Below, piece after piece: positions 1-8,873 of a stretch of DNA of 28,939 nucleotides. The stretch comes from a virus. A program made the translations under genes and the position numbers. The number at the start of each line of letters is the position of its first letter. The first letter of the stretch is position 1. Location: IMG/VR virus record IMGVR_UViG_3300033141_003077, positions 1 to 28,939 of that record; one strand, 5' to 3'. The notes below the pieces were generated by a model. The model saw only the letters and a list, made by a program, of their open reading frames with translations. It ran no database searches and was not told the DNA's origin.

Positions 1-51
1 TAAGTTATCAACAGGATTACCATTAAATGTATAGTACACCGTATAAAACAT
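1..51 (-). CDS. 5' end of an unidentified gene, cut by the window edge
   Basis: Only the first 17 codons are visible. The ATG at 51-49 overlaps the TAA stop of the preceding gene in a TAATG arrangement, and an AAAGGA Shine-Dalgarno sequence lies about seven bases upstream inside that gene. The reading frame begins MFYTVYYTFNGNPVDNL and stays open to the window edge. The overlap and the binding site make a translationally coupled gene convincing. Its position after fibre-like genes suggests another virion component, but the product cannot be named from 17 residues. Confidence 0.7.
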   Translation of the reverse strand, partial: MFYTVYYTFNGNPVDNL

Positions 52-1043
52 TAAACAGTCCTTTCTCTATATAATGTTAAAACACACCCACAATACCAAT
101 CATGATCTGGCTCAATAGTCACTCCTGTAACTCTCAAACGCATACCTTGTCCTAACTCATCGGCATCGGCTGTCTGCATTCTCTGAAAACCATTCCCAAT
201 CATAGTTTGTTTATTGACAAAACGGAGTAGAGGTGTCTCGTATGCAAAAATATTATAAATACCATTTCCAGTTGGGGCAGGTGTTATGTTTTCATATTGT
301 TTAGTCGTAGAATTCCAATCAGCATTCCAAAACCCTGCAGTTCTATTTCCAGACTCATCTACTGGCATAAACACTAAGCCTCCCCGTGGATCAGTTAAAT
401 CTGAAACTATTTCAATACTACCATCCCCATTAGCTGGAATTATTAAATAATTATTATATAAATTATAATTAGTGCCACTACTCAATGTCCATGTAGGAAC
501 TATAGGTACTATATCAAAAGTAATCAAATCAAATCGTGCATCCTTCCATATAATATACCCTTCATGAATCCATGTACGATTTTCAACAATATTAAAATCA
601 AGGTATAAATATTGAGTAAACGGATCCCCAACTCTATGACTCAACATAAATAATTCACCATTACCAACATCTGTTATATCACTTGCATCATCCCCCGCTC
701 CAGTAAAATAAGTAGTGCTTCCAGAAACACGTGAAGACTCGTGCACTTCTAATTTACCACTTGCATTAGTACCTGCCAACTCAACTTCGTTTACAACTGA
801 AACTTCATCATAACTCTCTAAAGGTTCTCCATCATGATTATTAATCAAATCGCTTAATATAAGCTCATCTCCTGAAGATAATTCAGCCTTAAAATAAACA
901 TTACAAGCATCACCTATTACTGTAATATAATTTAGTGCAGTTACTATTTCTGAATTACGTATTTCATACCCTAATTTATCTGTTGCTACTATACCATTTG
1001 GAAAATCTTGAGAAACAGAAAATGTATATTTAACATCTGCCAT
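51..1043 (-). CDS. fibre-like virion structural protein sharing an N-terminal domain with the preceding gene
   Basis: A 330-residue protein of unrecognised fold, probably a virion surface or tail component. Residues 25 to about 75 closely resemble the N-terminus of the 623-residue product encoded just upstream. Both carry a YEI..SEI..AL.YI start, a FKAELS core and an HDGE or HEGE end. This suggests a common docking or oligomerisation module. The rest is predicted to be beta-rich and aromatic, and shows no DDDH repeats or collagen-like stretch. The ATG has a strong AAAGGAGG site that overlaps the stop of the upstream gene. A virion role is inferred from context and module sharing. Exact function is unknown. 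Confidence 0.75.
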   Translation of the reverse strand: MADVKYTFSVSQDFPNGIVATDKLGYEIRNSEIVTALNYITVIGDACNVYFKAELSSGDELILSDLINNHDGEPLESYDEVSVVNEVELAGTNASGKLEVHESSRVSGSTTYFTGAGDDASDITDVGNGELFMLSHRVGDPFTQYLYLDFNIVENRTWIHEGYIIWKDARFDLITFDIVPIVPTWTLSSGTNYNLYNNYLIIPANGDGSIEIVSDLTDPRGGLVFMPVDESGNRTAGFWNADWNSTTKQYENITPAPTGNGIYNIFAYETPLLRFVNKQTMIGNGFQRMQTADADELGQGMRLRVTGVTIEPDHDWYCGCVLTLYRERTV

Positions 1044-1057
1044 AAAAAAATCCTCCT

Positions 1058-2929
1058 TTAGTGATCAACCTTCCAAAATTCAAGCTCACAATTCCAAATA
1101 CTTGCTGTTGCTCTAGCCGACGGTTTATACTTAAGTAAAATAATATGAGTGCCTTCTTCTAAATCAATATATCTAAAATTAGAAACACTGTTCAAATCTC
1201 GCCAATCTCTAGGTCTTTTATAGTAATAAAAAATATCAGCTTCATCTACTACAACCATAGCTTCAAAATATCTAGATGTTGACGATATACTCCATTGATA
1301 ACCCCACCCAACCCTATACTTACCTTCTGGGACATCTACCACAAGTTTTAACTTAGTTGACCAATACTTATAATTAGTAGTGCTAGTGCGGTCAAGTTCA
1401 TTTATATGATAAAAGTAAGAAAATGGAAATGATTCCCCTCCACCACCATAGCCAGATTCTTCTAACTCAAATGAATCGCTGTCTAACCTATACACTAATC
1501 GTTTACCATCATCCTCCGACGTAGGCTCTACAACCGGCTTACTTTGTATCTGCACCGCATTATGTACTAGATCCGTAATATTGGCTTCTACATGAGTGTG
1601 TCCAATATCAGATTTAGTATTAATTTCAGATTCAAGATCACTAGCAGTTGAATTTACATACTCTACACTTGCTATATTATCTTTATGTAAACTTCCACTT
1701 GTAGTTAATTCATAAAACGTTAGCCCATCAGTCGTATTTAACCTAAAATAAGGTATATAACCAGAATCTAAATCCCCATGTGTAGCTCGTACCACTACCG
1801 GCCTTTCTGAACCAGATACACCTACAACAAAAGTTTGTGCATGCTCATTAAACATAAACCTATAATTTTCTTGTGTTCCTCTATCAACCTCTATACCAGC
1901 AACACCCGCTGACACACCAGGACCAGTCTCGCCGTTATTGATTATAAACATGTTATCATTAATAACAACAGTTTCTGTTTGCGAAATAAATTGAGTACCG
2001 CTAACCAATAAATTTCCGTATACTACTAAATCCCCATCAATAGGCCTTAATCCATTAACCAATAAATATTGAGGGTGATCGTCATTTGTTAAATTCGATA
2101 ATTCAGAATGTGTATGTGAATGTGTAATATCTGATTTCTGTCCCAAAAACTGATCAATTTCACTTTCCGTATAATATTCTTCATCATGGTCATGATTTGC
2201 GTCAGCCTTAGTATTAATTGCTGTAGTTAGTGATCCAGAAATAGTATCTACTTCCGCCCTCAAATAATACCTACTATCACCACGTTCATTAGTCAAATAT
2301 TGTAAATGATCATCAGAATCTAACCCACTTAATCCACTATGAGTTGTAACAAGCAAATCATCTATCTCAAATTTTTTATAGTAACGTAAATCATGATCAT
2401 GTGCTAAATCAGCCTTACCATTTAACAAATCATCTGTAGCTGTTTTAGTATAACAATTGTCTGCAAAATCTATTATATCCTGATACAAACTACCAGATAA
2501 TGTAGTCAAATCTATGTCGCGTACTATATTAGACGGAATTTGTACATCAGATAACTGCCCTAAGTGCTGAGCACCGCTAAGTTCATGCTCTTTAGGTATT
2601 ACAGACGCTAATACTTTAAATCTACCAAATGCATCTACATCTGCTATATTTGACGACTCTACTCCTAACAACTGCATGCGATCAAAGCCTACCTGTATAG
2701 CCTGACCTATAGCTTCACCTTCATGATCTGCAACTATAGAGTCCAAAAGCGTTTGTTCATCTTCAGATAACTCAGCCTTGAAAAAAATGTGACATTCAAT
2801 CTCATTTTCGACTGAAATATAAGCAAGAGCCTTTGTTATTTCAGATGTAGCTATTTCATAAGATAAGGTTTCTTCGTTTACTTTATTATTTTTGAAATCT
2901 TCTAGTGAATAAATATACTCAAAATTCAT
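1058..2929 (-). CDS. modular tail-fibre-like protein with histidine-rich repeats
   Basis: A 623-residue mosaic fibre protein. Residues 1-75 match the N-terminal module of the following 330-residue protein. Residues 155-290 hold phage-tail-repeat-like units with HDHD..YY..EID and HSxLSxLxxDDHxQY signatures, at about 178-190, 197-211, 246-259 and 270-288. Histidine pairs of this kind coordinate metal in some trimeric phage fibres. The final 120 residues form a domain that is also found at the C-terminus of the 402-residue fibre gene upstream, with YRVGW..QW and a closing LEFWKV. A likely receptor-binding or capping role for this end is inference. The ATG has GGAGG six bases upstream. It could be a tail or a capsid fibre. 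Confidence 0.8.
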   Translation of the reverse strand: MNFEYIYSLEDFKNNKVNEETLSYEIATSEITKALAYISVENEIECHIFFKAELSEDEQTLLDSIVADHEGEAIGQAIQVGFDRMQLLGVESSNIADVDAFGRFKVLASVIPKEHELSGAQHLGQLSDVQIPSNIVRDIDLTTLSGSLYQDIIDFADNCYTKTATDDLLNGKADLAHDHDLRYYKKFEIDDLLVTTHSGLSGLDSDDHLQYLTNERGDSRYYLRAEVDTISGSLTTAINTKADANHDHDEEYYTESEIDQFLGQKSDITHSHTHSELSNLTNDDHPQYLLVNGLRPIDGDLVVYGNLLVSGTQFISQTETVVINDNMFIINNGETGPGVSAGVAGIEVDRGTQENYRFMFNEHAQTFVVGVSGSERPVVVRATHGDLDSGYIPYFRLNTTDGLTFYELTTSGSLHKDNIASVEYVNSTASDLESEINTKSDIGHTHVEANITDLVHNAVQIQSKPVVEPTSEDDGKRLVYRLDSDSFELEESGYGGGGESFPFSYFYHINELDRTSTTNYKYWSTKLKLVVDVPEGKYRVGWGYQWSISSTSRYFEAMVVVDEADIFYYYKRPRDWRDLNSVSNFRYIDLEEGTHIILLKYKPSARATASIWNCELEFWKVDH

Positions 2930-2944
2930 AGCTTTCCTCCATCA

Positions 2945-4153
2945 TTATTTACTAACCATCCAAAACTCCAATCTAGCTCTACGAATTCTACTAGTAGCAG
3001 ATGTGTTTTCACCACAGTATTGCAAACTAAAAGTATGATTACCAGACGTTAACTGTATAATAGAATGACCACTAGACAAAGTCCACCCATTAGGATCTTT
3101 AGGCTCCGTATTTAACTCCATTAATACCGTAGATCCATCTAAAATAACTCTAGCTTTAAAATCATTACCAGTAGTATTTCTAAGCCATTCAAACTGATAG
3201 CCAATCCTATAATAACCAGCAGGCAAAGTACTGCCTGTATTATATATAACTTTTGTTTGCCAACTAGTACTATTAGTTGTACTTTCAGCTTCGCTCTGAC
3301 TCCAACCATACCACGAACCAAAAGGTTGCTCAAGATAAATAGTAGCTTGTCCACCACCGGCATTATAAATCTCATTAACAGCGTCACCAGTAAAATTCAA
3401 AATTGAAAACGGACTACCACTAACTGTAGTACCATCATCTTTTACTGTAATTGAAGAACCAGACCCAGGATCACCAGACTCTCCTTGATCGCCTTTAGCT
3501 CCTTGAGTATTAAATACTGTTAATGCAGACCCCTCTGGCAACAACTCTAATGTTGAACTACCGTCATCACGTTTAACCTGCACCTTTAATCTATCATCAA
3601 CGTCTAAATCCAATACCAATGCTACAGTAGCAGTATTTTCCCCAACATTATTTGTTCTATTATACATCACCGCAGTTGTACCTGATACAGCTACGTATCC
3701 AGTGCCAGTGTTTAACGCAAGCCTCATACTACTATCTGTTCTAGTAGTTCCGGTAGTAATAGTAGTAGTAACTCTAGCTATAATTATATAAGTACCAGTC
3801 TGTTTAATTATTAATTCCCCAGAAGAAATAGAAGAAGTATCGAAAAAAGCAAGATTAACTTTACGTACATTACTAAAAGGAACATCAGTCCATGTAGTGC
3901 CTATCGACGTTCCACCGCTACCATCATAAGCATCAAAATAACCAGCAGAATCTCCAGATGTAGTTACCTGAGAATCTACATAATACTTAGTAGCTAAATG
4001 ATAATCAGCAATAGGGTCTACCCCGCTAACAGTAGTCGTTATACACAACTCATCATCAGTCCCATCCCAAAACATAGCACTGTCATGATCAGTCCCAAAA
4101 ACCGCCATATCATTATCTTTAAAATAAATATCTTTTTGACTGAATTTGGCCAT
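2945..4153 (-). CDS. modular fibre-like protein with a short collagen-like segment
   Basis: I place the start at the ATG at 4153 (402 residues). A GGAGG site sits five bases upstream, and the N-terminus then aligns with MAKF of the neighbouring 505-residue protein. A longer frame from a TTG at 4165 would translate the binding site itself. Residues 1-60 form the shared module (KDN, FGxDxDS, WDG, TTxSGVxP, DYHLxTKxYVD). The middle is Thr/Ser-rich and beta-like, followed by a few Gly-X-Y triplets (GAKGDQGESGDPGSG) near residue 220. The last 120 residues match the C-terminus of the 623-residue fibre protein and end in LEFWMV. This is typical of a trimeric phage fibre. Its virion location is unknown. 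Confidence 0.8.
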   Translation of the reverse strand: MAKFSQKDIYFKDNDMAVFGTDHDSAMFWDGTDDELCITTTVSGVDPIADYHLATKYYVDSQVTTSGDSAGYFDAYDGSGGTSIGTTWTDVPFSNVRKVNLAFFDTSSISSGELIIKQTGTYIIIARVTTTITTGTTRTDSSMRLALNTGTGYVAVSGTTAVMYNRTNNVGENTATVALVLDLDVDDRLKVQVKRDDGSSTLELLPEGSALTVFNTQGAKGDQGESGDPGSGSSITVKDDGTTVSGSPFSILNFTGDAVNEIYNAGGGQATIYLEQPFGSWYGWSQSEAESTTNSTSWQTKVIYNTGSTLPAGYYRIGYQFEWLRNTTGNDFKARVILDGSTVLMELNTEPKDPNGWTLSSGHSIIQLTSGNHTFSLQYCGENTSATSRIRRARLEFWMVSK

Positions 4154-4173
4154 CAAAACCTCCAACTATTATA

Positions 4174-4226
4174 GTGAATGGGGATGTAAAGAATAACAAT
4201 AAACTATTCTACACCATCCCCCTCAC
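4174..4226 (-). other. imperfect inverted repeat between two fibre genes
   Basis: The spacer between the 505- and 402-residue fibre genes can fold on the minus strand. GGGGATG (4221-4215) pairs with CATCCCC (4186-4180), flanked by GTGA/TCAC arms and further AGAATA/ATTCT pairing toward the loop. No T-tract follows, so a simple intrinsic terminator is unlikely. An RNA stability or processing element is possible. Confidence 0.4.
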
Positions 4227-4237
4227 CGCTAACCAGA

Positions 4238-5755
4238 TTAATCAGGAATTACAGACCAATTTAATACATAATTAGCCGAATCAATATCACCCATAAAAGT
4301 AACTGTAAAACCTGTTGTTGTTTTCGAGCTAACAATAAACGCATAAATAGATGGCGGAGAATCAGTAGTATTTTCCAAAGATACATTTACTGTATAATTA
4401 GTGTTACTTAACGCAGTACTGAATGTAACAGTAACTTGAGACGATCCGTTAGATATAGCCTGCCTACCATGTTCATAAATCCTATAAGTGGTTCTGTTAT
4501 CAACATAATTCTTTGTCGCAAGATCCGAGGCTTGTACAGGATCAATTCCAGAAACAGTGGCTGTAAATCCTCGTGTACCATCCACTCTAATATACTGTGT
4601 ATGATCATCATCGGATAATCCTGATAAATCACCGTGGTCAGTTATGCCTTGAACCCCACTAACTGTAATAGTATTAGCAGAATCATTGTAGGTAACAGTC
4701 ACCCCTCCTACACCACTCATAACAGTACCTACAGCATCTTGAGCACGCTCATCGAAATCGTTGTTAATACTATCAATTTGTGTCTGTAAACTACCACTAA
4801 TAGTATCTACTTCGTTCTCGGTATAATACCTGTCGTCATGTATATGCTCAGAACTAGCATTAGATACACCCCCATAACTAGTCAATGCACTATATGAGGC
4901 TTGAGTTAAATGAAAATACTGGCCCGTAGTTCCGCCCTGTAATCCACTTAAATTACCATGTATAACAGTACTTCCAAAACGAACCCATTGCGATCCATTA
5001 TATACCATCAACCGATCGCCAGTCTCATCCCATAATGCAAAACCTTCATTAGGTGTAGTATAATCCCATGACGTCCCATTCCATTCAGCAATGTCGTCGT
5101 CATGCCCAGACCATGTGCCTGTACCACTTACAACAACATACCGATCCTCATTTGATGGAGACCCGGGTGGTGTATTTTGAAAATTAATTACACTATCTTG
5201 CCAATCCAAATTCTGAGCAACACTGTCTACATACTGCTTGTCCACCAATTGCGTATTAGAAGTAAAAGTCGGATGAGAAGAATAACTCACAATACCAGTA
5301 AAATCTCTAGTACCATCTACCAAAACATACTGAGTATGATCATCATCACTTAATCCAGACAACTGTCCGTGATCAGTAATAATAGAACCACTTATACTAG
5401 CAATCCCAGTATCTACATAATTCTTTGTAGCAAGCTCATAAGACTGAACAGGATCTACACCAGAAACAGTAGATGTAAACCCACGACTACCGTTGACAAG
5501 TATGTACTGAAGATGATCATCGTCTCCTAAACCTGTCAAATTACCATGATCCACTACAATAGAACCACTGATAGCATCTACATATTGTTTTGTAGTAAGA
5601 TGATAATCTTCAGTTGGTGAAACACCACTAATAGTAGTATCTAAACGCAACTCATTGTTAGAACCATCCCACCACAAATTAGAATCAAGGTTATCACCAA
5701 ATGTAACTCTTTGGTTATCTTTTAATCTCAAATCACCATTAGTAAATTTAGCCAT
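4238..5755 (-). CDS. modular fibre-like protein with DDDHxQY repeats
   Basis: A 505-residue mosaic. Residues 1-60 are the same N-terminal module as in the next fibre gene (KDN, FG, WDG, TTISGVSP, DYHLTTKQYVD). Three copies of a DHGxLxGLxDDDHxQYxxVxGxRxF unit lie at about 69-93, 128-152 and 373-397, each linked to a TKxYVD segment. Residues 185-260 resemble the DUF2793 phage module (PPGSPS..DRYVV, IAEWNG, WDE, VYNGSQW). HIHDDRYY near 304 is another histidine-rich repeat. Residues 428-505 form a domain that recurs inside the 558-residue protein upstream, and its sequence is reminiscent of H-type lectin-like folds. AGGAGG lies eleven bases before the ATG. A carbohydrate-binding role is inference. 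Confidence 0.8.
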   Translation of the reverse strand: MAKFTNGDLRLKDNQRVTFGDNLDSNLWWDGSNNELRLDTTISGVSPTEDYHLTTKQYVDAISGSIVVDHGNLTGLGDDDHLQYILVNGSRGFTSTVSGVDPVQSYELATKNYVDTGIASISGSIITDHGQLSGLSDDDHTQYVLVDGTRDFTGIVSYSSHPTFTSNTQLVDKQYVDSVAQNLDWQDSVINFQNTPPGSPSNEDRYVVVSGTGTWSGHDDDIAEWNGTSWDYTTPNEGFALWDETGDRLMVYNGSQWVRFGSTVIHGNLSGLQGGTTGQYFHLTQASYSALTSYGGVSNASSEHIHDDRYYTENEVDTISGSLQTQIDSINNDFDERAQDAVGTVMSGVGGVTVTYNDSANTITVSGVQGITDHGDLSGLSDDDHTQYIRVDGTRGFTATVSGIDPVQASDLATKNYVDNRTTYRIYEHGRQAISNGSSQVTVTFSTALSNTNYTVNVSLENTTDSPPSIYAFIVSSKTTTGFTVTFMGDIDSANYVLNWSVIPD

Positions 5756-5770
5756 TTATCGTCATACCTC

Positions 5771-7447
5771 CTACGTATTAATATAACCTACGTTCAACCC
5801 AGAATTAAAATTAATACTATTCGATGTAATAGCTATACCAACTACTTGTACCCAACTACCACTTACAGTTGGTTTTGTATTCGTCAGCGCCCCATCTACA
5901 GTTGAAACATAAATTATATCTCCTGGAGTCCATGACCAACTATCTTTTCTAATTATGCCGTTCCATAAAACTTTTTTATATCCAGTACCTTCTTCCAACG
6001 CCAACACTATACATGGTATTCTAAACACACCGCTTGCAGCCGTACATTGTTCAAAATGCCCATTCGTTTTAACACGAAGAGGGCATGCAAAACCTGTATC
6101 ATTCCAATCTACATTAACATATGAAAATTGGCCGCTATAACCAATTGTATAACCATGAATAAAATTACCACTGGGTGTGGTATCTAATTCAACACCGTAT
6201 TGATTAAATGTCAGATCTCCCCCTAACTCAGGAGATGTATCATCTTGTACTTTACTTATACAATTGCTTTGTGCAACACCAGATGCAGCAACTTGCCAAT
6301 TCAAATAATAATCAGTATCATCTATATACCCTGAAAAATTAACCCTAAAACCATTAACAGTCTTATTAGTAATAGTATAACCAAACTCTGAAATAGGTGG
6401 ATTTTCCTTTTCCAAAGATATTAGTACAGAATAATTTGACGAACTTAACGCACTATTAAAGGTAATATCAGTATATATACTGTCATAACTCAAATGCTCT
6501 CTGCCGTATCTAATAGATCCACTAGAAGCTAAAACATCATCTACATACTGTTTAGTAACCAAACTACCAGATTTAGTAGGATAAATACCTTCTACTTCTC
6601 CAGTAAAAGCTCTAGTGCCGTCTACTAAAATATATTGTGGGTGATCATCAGCTAATAAACCTGTTAATTTACTATGATCACTCACTCCAGACGCTACTAT
6701 ACCAGAAACAGTCGAATACACTAACCTATCTAAACTAGAGTTATAAATTAAAACCCTACCATCAGCAATGCCAGACTCTGTAACAAATTTTGTACCTAAT
6801 TGGTACGATGAATGTACCTTATCTACAGCGTTTTTAACTTGTATAGCAGTTGATGTATACACCCCATCAGTAATAGTCTCTGCTGCATTCACATAACCAT
6901 TGTTATCTGGATCATAAACAGATTTACGCATGTAAATTTCTGGTGTTCCTGATCCACTAATAGCAAGACCTTTAGCATGTGATCTTTTAGATGGTGTATT
7001 AGGGCACTGTACAATAATATTACCATCTTTATCACTAACACTAAAGGTCAAAAGGGGGGTGGTGCCATCGTCATCATATAAAATCCAATTATCGATATCA
7101 CCATCAAATAATTCTAATCTGTTAGTTTGAATTTTACGTAATAAATCAGTTCGTAAATCAACTATGCCAACAGTAGATTCAATGTCGTTTAGAACGCTGT
7201 TGTACTCGCCGCTGGCAGCGTATGTATACCTCTCCACGCCTGACAGTGTTATGCTATCACAAATAACCGCATAATTTTGTTCAAAATTAAAACTAGTAAA
7301 ATAATAACCGTAAAAGCCGTCACCTTTTTCAGCCATACTGGCGCCACTTATAACAATGTTGCCAGTTTCAACATCTCGTATAGTAACAACAGGCGATAAG
7401 CCCAAAGCTGGCTCACCATCATGTGTGAAGTAGGCCAGTATCCACAT
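5771..7447 (-). CDS. modular fibre or baseplate-like protein with a lectin-like domain
   Basis: A 558-residue structural protein. The first 80 residues look like a beta-sandwich attachment domain (THDGEPALGLSPVVTIRD...). One SDHSxLTGLxxDDHPQYxxVDGTRxF repeat lies at 256-281 and is followed by TKQYVD. Residues 314-387 match the C-terminal domain of the 505-residue fibre, including the TFxxALSxxNYxV start, the KT..GF.V.F.G.ID core and the closing YxLNW. The last 160 residues are unique to this gene and rich in Trp and Gly. GAGGT lies about ten bases before the ATG. It is the first of the fibre-like genes after the connector region, so it may be the one that joins the virion. That is inference. 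Confidence 0.78.
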   Translation of the reverse strand: MWILAYFTHDGEPALGLSPVVTIRDVETGNIVISGASMAEKGDGFYGYYFTSFNFEQNYAVICDSITLSGVERYTYAASGEYNSVLNDIESTVGIVDLRTDLLRKIQTNRLELFDGDIDNWILYDDDGTTPLLTFSVSDKDGNIIVQCPNTPSKRSHAKGLAISGSGTPEIYMRKSVYDPDNNGYVNAAETITDGVYTSTAIQVKNAVDKVHSSYQLGTKFVTESGIADGRVLIYNSSLDRLVYSTVSGIVASGVSDHSKLTGLLADDHPQYILVDGTRAFTGEVEGIYPTKSGSLVTKQYVDDVLASSGSIRYGREHLSYDSIYTDITFNSALSSSNYSVLISLEKENPPISEFGYTITNKTVNGFRVNFSGYIDDTDYYLNWQVAASGVAQSNCISKVQDDTSPELGGDLTFNQYGVELDTTPSGNFIHGYTIGYSGQFSYVNVDWNDTGFACPLRVKTNGHFEQCTAASGVFRIPCIVLALEEGTGYKKVLWNGIIRKDSWSWTPGDIIYVSTVDGALTNTKPTVSGSWVQVVGIAITSNSINFNSGLNVGYINT

Positions 7448-7465
7448 AAACAGATTACCTCATTA

Positions 7466-8383
7466 TTAATCTATTAGTACACCTTCTAAACCTAACATAC
7501 ATGAACATAAAGATTCTTTTATTAAAGCACTTAACTGTTTCCGTAATCTATCCACCAGAGCCGAGCGTTCACGTAATCCAGGAGATGGATCATAAGCTGT
7601 TTGATCATCACGTATACTGGCCCCATCAGTCATGGCTTCCTGCTTAATAAGGTTTTCTAATAAATCTATGGATGCTTGTAAAATTAAATGATCTTTTGTA
7701 ACACAGCTAAAAGGTACCATCGGTGGAATCATAGCATCGCCATATGCTTCATAAATTTCTCTGTCAGAAAAATTAAACGAATAATACCAAATTGTTAAAT
7801 CATTCTGACATCCACTACTAAGTGTAGATAAAGACCCACTAAATGTTAAATATTGATACCCATTAACAACAGGATTAGAAAGCGATGTAAATTCTAAATC
7901 CCCTATAGCTACACAAACCGGCCACCCACGATCACCTAAATTAACAGTTTTTCCATCAGACAAAACATGACTACATGAAATATCAGAATCGCATAACGCA
8001 TCTTTATCGACAACTAGCTGTTCTAACTCTTTATTATCACCTACTAAACGTCGAATTTTACGAATAATTATTTCTTCATCTGCATCAAACTCATATTCTG
8101 AAGGATAAGTTATATTATGAAAAATAGATGGGGATAAACCATGTGTGGGAGATGATAAAGAGCTTTCTGCTCCTGTGGTGGTATTGTAATAAGATGATTT
8201 ATACCAAATGTCACTTGTACCTTGTAAATGTAAATACTCATACGTAGAAACATTAGGTTGCAACGAAACAGAGTCTAAAAAAGTGTAAACTCCATCCTTA
8301 GCATCTGATGTATAAATACGCATAGTATTATAAATTTGAATAACAGTATCAATATCAGATACTTGAATCGTTAACTTTATCAT
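7466..8383 (-). CDS. probable connector/adaptor or other virion structural protein
   Basis: A 305-residue protein encoded between the capsid genes and the fibre genes. Residues 1-90 look like a fibronectin-III-type beta domain (IYNTMRIYTSD, STYEYLHLQG, WYKSSYYN). The remainder has an RRLVGD segment, a central beta part (GWPVCVAIGDLEF, NGYQYLTFSG) and a helical C-terminal part with ILQASIDLLENL and LRERSALVDRLRKQL. The ILQASIDLLE helix and the gene position are reminiscent of head-tail connector proteins, but I cannot assign a family. The ATG is preceded by AGGGAA at good spacing. A structural role is fairly safe and the exact role is not. Confidence 0.65.
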   Translation of the reverse strand: MIKLTIQVSDIDTVIQIYNTMRIYTSDAKDGVYTFLDSVSLQPNVSTYEYLHLQGTSDIWYKSSYYNTTTGAESSLSSPTHGLSPSIFHNITYPSEYEFDADEEIIIRKIRRLVGDNKELEQLVVDKDALCDSDISCSHVLSDGKTVNLGDRGWPVCVAIGDLEFTSLSNPVVNGYQYLTFSGSLSTLSSGCQNDLTIWYYSFNFSDREIYEAYGDAMIPPMVPFSCVTKDHLILQASIDLLENLIKQEAMTDGASIRDDQTAYDPSPGLRERSALVDRLRKQLSALIKESLCSCMLGLEGVLID

Positions 8384-8402
8384 AATATTATTCCCTAGCT
8401 TG

Positions 8403-8873
8403 TTATCTTCTAGTCAATTCAAGTTCCTGTATACGTTTACGTAATAATTTACATAAAGTCTCTTTATGAGCTAACTGATTTGCTTCTCTATACGCATACT
8501 TAAGTAATTTAATATCGGTTATTTTAGTTAATTCTTGTCTAGCTTTTCTAACCGGCATAGATACAATATCTTCAATCTCTAAATCCTTCTTTACAAAAGG
8601 AACGGTCAAATCCGAATTATCAGCATCTATTTCATTAGAACCATTAGATTGTGCCGATTCTCCAATCTCGTCTTCAAAAACTATTTCCCATACATCAAAA
8701 TCCCGTAGCTTAACATTCCGCAACCAATTAACAAACTCCTCATTTTCAGGAAGATCGTGTTTTTTACCGTATTGTTCATATAATTCATCTAGTGAAACTT
8801 TAGCTCTAGGACCAATCGAACGCTTGAGTGCGTGTCTCCATATATTACTTTTATTTTTAATATAACCTTTCAT
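8403..8873 (-). CDS. hypothetical protein in the head-connector region
   Basis: A 156-residue hydrophilic protein of unrecognised family. The N-terminus is basic (NIWRHALKRSIGPRAKVSLDE), followed by an acidic, low-complexity middle (residues 70-90) and a helical, Lys/Arg-rich end. Its start lies inside the end of the upstream membrane-protein gene, a 17-base overlap, and GGAGGAGA within that gene supplies the ribosome binding site seven bases before the ATG. Translational coupling is likely. Its position between capsid and connector genes suggests a structural or assembly role, but nothing in the sequence specifies it. Confidence 0.7.
   Translation of the reverse strand: MKGYIKNKSNIWRHALKRSIGPRAKVSLDELYEQYGKKHDLPENEEFVNWLRNVKLRDFDVWEIVFEDEIGESAQSNGSNEIDADNSDLTVPFVKKDLEIEDIVSMPVRKARQELTKITDIKLLKYAYREANQLAHKETLCKLLRKRIQELELTRR

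Noticed and set aside
3139-3387. Second minus-strand frame of 82 codons inside a fibre gene
   Set aside because: It is a shifted frame of the 402-residue gene with no binding site, and its Leu/Val-rich translation looks random.
4168-4173. TATAAT on the minus strand just before the 402-residue fibre gene
   Set aside because: The best -35 at 17 bases is TTATTC, a poor match, and a start there would fall at the ribosome binding site. It is probably chance in AT-rich DNA.
4436-5736. DDDHxQY and YVD repeats as a possible CRISPR or direct-repeat array
   Set aside because: The repeats are coding, unevenly spaced and diverged at the DNA level. They are protein modules.
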